From: Gemmatimonadota bacterium | Lineage (GTDB): Bacteria; Gemmatimonadota; Gemmatimonadetes; Longimicrobiales; Longimicrobiaceae | Assembly: GCA_019240375.1 (NCBI GenBank) | Contig: JAFAYN010000158.1 | Coordinates: 1-6,404, forward strand | DNA: 6,404 nt | Direction: 5' to 3' | Shown: one piece after another, positions 5,201-6,404 of the stretch | Layout: each line of letters starts with the position of its first letter | Numbering within the stretch: the stretch's first letter is position 1 | Notes under the pieces: model-generated | The model's database searches: none | What the model was told of the DNA's origin: nothing | Seen by the model: the letters and a program-made list of their open reading frames with translations, nothing else | Translations under genes and position numbers: made by a program

Positions 5201-5314
5201 GGGAGACGCGCCCGGCAGTTTGGGCGTGGCTCCCGTAGCGGTCGGGGAGACCCGGGGCTGTTTCCGGGGCTCACCGGCCCCGCGGAAGAGACCGGCGGCT
5301 GTTTGCCGGGCTCT
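5201..5314. repeat. Array of three tandem hairpins with conserved loop and covarying stems
   Basis: Hairpin 1 (5201-5234), hairpin 2 (5247-5272) and hairpin 3 (5287-5314) share one design on the + strand: a lower stem GAG/CTC, an A opposite G mismatch, an upper stem of 5-7 bp, and an 8-nt loop GGCAGTTT (hairpin 1) or GGCTGTTT (2 and 3). Hairpins 2 and 3 differ in the upper stem at four bases only, and these form two compensatory pairs (5253/5266 C-G against 5294/5307 G-C, and 5255/5264 G-C against 5296/5305 C-G). Hairpin 1 has a different stem, CGCGCCC with GGGCGTG including one G-T pair, in the same frame. Gaps between units are 12 and 14 nt. Hairpin 2 can be extended outward by GTCGG/CCGGC (5241-5245 with 5274-5278) across a further G/A mismatch. 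The paired changes argue for selection on structure, while loop and mismatch are kept in sequence. Confidence 0.8.
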
Positions 5315-5348
5315 GGAGCGGCCCCACACACCACAGGCACCTACGCGA

Positions 5349-5390
5349 AACGGGGCCGCCGCTCGAAAGCGACAGCCCCGTTCTCTCTTC
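5349..5390. terminator. Terminator-like hairpin after the transglycosylase gene
   Basis: AACGGGGC (5349-5356) pairs with GCCCCGTT (5375-5382) over 8 bp. After a 3x3 internal loop an inner CGCT/AGCG stem is capped by four bases (CGAA on +, TTCG on -). It starts 19 nt beyond the transglycosylase stop codon, the usual place for its terminator, but the - strand tail (TCGCG after the stem) is poor in T. On the + strand the stem runs into TTCTCTCTTC, a better tail. It may act in both directions. Confidence 0.55.
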
Positions 5391-5401
5391 AGAAAACCCG
5401 A

Positions 5402-6404
5402 TCAGCGCGGAATCCGGATCGTCTGCCCCGGCTTGATGTGGCTGCCTCGCAACCCGTTCGCCCGCTTCAGCGCCGCCACGCTCACCCCGTTCCGCCGCGC
5501 CACCGTCCACAGCGACTCGCCCCGCTTCACCCGGTGCGTCGCCGCCAGCCGGACCTTGCTCCTGGAGTTCCGCGTCCGCACCTGGGCCAGCCGCGTCCGC
5601 TCGGCGCGCTCCACCCGGGCCTTCGCCTCGGCCTCGCGCGCCTCGGCCCGGGCCTGCTCCCGCGCCCCGTCGAAGTTGGCCGCGAACTGCGTCGCCCGCC
5701 CCTCCGGCACCCGCACCACGTACCCCTTCTTCCCCGGGGGCGTGATCCCCCGAACCAGCTGCGGGTTCAGCGCGCGGATGTCCTTTTCCTCCACCCCCAC
5801 CGCCTTGGCCACCACGCCCAGGTCGATCCCGCCGGGGACCTGCACCGAGTCGGTGCGGAGCGGGAGGTAGCGCTCCACGTCGCCCAGCCCGTACTTGTGC
5901 GGCTCCTTCCCGATCAGCGCGGCGGCCAGCATGAGCGGCACGTACTCGCGCGTCTCCTTGGGGAGGCGCCGGCGGATGCGCCAGAAGTCGGCTTCCTCGC
6001 CCTTCTCGGAGCCGGTCAGCTCCTTCATCACCCGGCTCACGCGGCCCCCGCCGGTGTTGTACGCGGCGGCGGCCAGGTACCAGGCGCCGAACTGCCCGTG
6101 CAGGTCGCTCAGGTAGCGGAGCGCGGCGTCGGTGGACTTCTCCGGGTCCTTCCGCTCGTCCACGTAGCCGTCCACGCGGAGGCCGTAGTCGCGGGCGGTC
6201 CCGGCCATGAACTGCCAGAGCCCCACCGCGGAGGCGCTGGAGCGCGCCGTGGGGTTGAACCCGGACTCGATCATGGAGAGGTAGACCAGGTCCTCCGGCA
6301 TCCCGCGGGCGCGGAGCTTCTCGCGGATCATCCCCTCGTACTGCCCGGAGCGCTTCAGGTAGAGCGCCATCCGGTCGGACTGCTTCTCGGTGAAGATGTC
6401 GATG
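5402..6404 (-). CDS. mltD: Membrane-bound lytic murein transglycosylase D-like protein (5' partial)
   Basis: This enzyme cleaves the MurNAc-GlcNAc bond of peptidoglycan in the periplasm, forming 1,6-anhydro ends. The frame stays open to the right edge, so the signal or lipoprotein peptide is missing; 334 codons are visible, including ones before the ATG at 6370 that still match the family (IFTEKQSDR). Numbering from that ATG, the SLT domain covers ~8-160 with LSMIESGFNP (catalytic E35, codon 6266-6268), SAVGLWQFMAGTARDYGL, DERKDPEKSTDAALRYL and LAAAAYNTGGGRV. Next come the VPGGIDLGVVAKAVGV and LNPQLVRGITPPG segments typical of MltD, and a charged Ala/Glu/Arg helical linker (~235-277). A single LysM peptidoglycan-binding repeat closes the protein (278-322, HRVKRGESLWTVARRNGVS to GQTIRIPR). 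E. coli MltD has two LysM repeats, so one repeat is a minor difference. A terminator-like hairpin follows 19 bp after the stop. Confidence 0.93.
   Translation of the reverse strand, partial: IDIFTEKQSDRMALYLKRSGQYEGMIREKLRARGMPEDLVYLSMIESGFNPTARSSASAVGLWQFMAGTARDYGLRVDGYVDERKDPEKSTDAALRYLSDLHGQFGAWYLAAAAYNTGGGRVSRVMKELTGSEKGEEADFWRIRRRLPKETREYVPLMLAAALIGKEPHKYGLGDVERYLPLRTDSVQVPGGIDLGVVAKAVGVEEKDIRALNPQLVRGITPPGKKGYVVRVPEGRATQFAANFDGAREQARAEAREAEAKARVERAERTRLAQVRTRNSRSKVRLAATHRVKRGESLWTVARRNGVSVAALKRANGLRGSHIKPGQTIRIPR

Larger units (their letters stand above)
5201..5390 (+). ncRNA. Candidate structured small RNA: three-hairpin array plus terminator
   Basis: Read rightward, the three conserved-loop hairpins are followed by a terminator-like stem (5349-5382) and a pyrimidine-rich tail TTCTCTCTTC (5381-5390), the layout of an independent small RNA. 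The A/G mismatches and the GNRA-capped hairpin just upstream are more stable structures on this strand. No convincing promoter was found, so the 5' end is arbitrary. The alternative is that the array is part of the leftward 3' region of the transglycosylase gene, or acts as DNA. Confidence 0.3.
4919..5401. other. Gene-free, hairpin-dense intergenic region
   Basis: These 483 bp lie between the metalloenzyme start and the transglycosylase stop. No frame here shows a credible protein: the open frames are Pro/Arg/Gly-rich and without a ribosome binding site. Instead there are at least seven hairpins, two sets of short direct repeats and a terminator-like structure, listed separately. C-rich direct repeats such as the doubled CCCCTCCCC look like dispersed intergenic elements; whether they recur in the genome cannot be told from one window. 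Confidence 0.8.

Noticed and set aside
5235..5314. REP elements of the RAYT type, because GTAG precedes hairpin 2
   Set aside because: GTAG occurs before only one of the three hairpins, and here the loop, not the stem, is conserved, opposite to the usual REP pattern. A genome-wide copy count could revive the idea.
4915..5340. Open frame on the - strand through the hairpin region (141 codons)
   Set aside because: Composition is Pro/Arg/Gly-rich, it has no ribosome binding site, and it runs across several hairpins and C-rich repeats; better explained as non-coding.

Overview
The window is about 6.4 kb of very GC-rich bacterial chromosome with ordinary housekeeping and accessory genes. A Gram-negative cell plan is suggested by an MltD-type murein transglycosylase, a methyl-accepting chemotaxis protein and a protein with a Sec-type signal peptide. 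The base composition, gene content and C-rich intergenic repeats remind me of Gemmatimonadota (Longimicrobium-like), but no taxonomic marker here settles this; IF-1 is too short and conserved.

Left part (1-1415): the 3' end of a chemotaxis receptor gene runs rightward. It converges, across a perfect 14-bp terminator hairpin, on a leftward gene for a small secreted two-cysteine protein of unknown function. That gene has a candidate promoter and a leader stem-loop of its own. Middle (1416-3089): a leftward saccharopine dehydrogenase-family (lysine 6-dehydrogenase-like) gene and rightward infA (translation initiation factor IF-1, TTG start behind a strong Shine-Dalgarno) diverge from a 294-bp region that holds a nested inverted repeat and the only AT-rich promoter-like patch in the window.

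Right part (3251-6404, all leftward): an alkaline-phosphatase-superfamily, phosphomutase-like metalloenzyme gene is followed 9 bp later by a PpaX/Gph-type HAD phosphatase gene, clearly one transcription unit. Upstream of the pair lie 483 bp without a gene, then the 3' part of an mltD-like lytic transglycosylase gene (SLT domain plus C-terminal LysM) that runs off the right edge.

The most unusual part is the gene-free stretch 4919-5401, packed with hairpins. Its core is three tandem stem-loops (5201-5234, 5247-5272, 5288-5313). They share an 8-nt loop (GGCUGUUU twice, GGCAGUUU once), the same A-opposite-G mismatch and the same GAG/CTC lower stem, while the upper stems differ by compensatory base-pair changes. 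The array is followed by a terminator-like hairpin with a pyrimidine-rich tail on the + strand. I read this as a candidate structured RNA or an array of protein-binding hairpins. Nothing else in the window looks like a dedicated new system, and there is no CRISPR array, tRNA, rRNA or insertion sequence.
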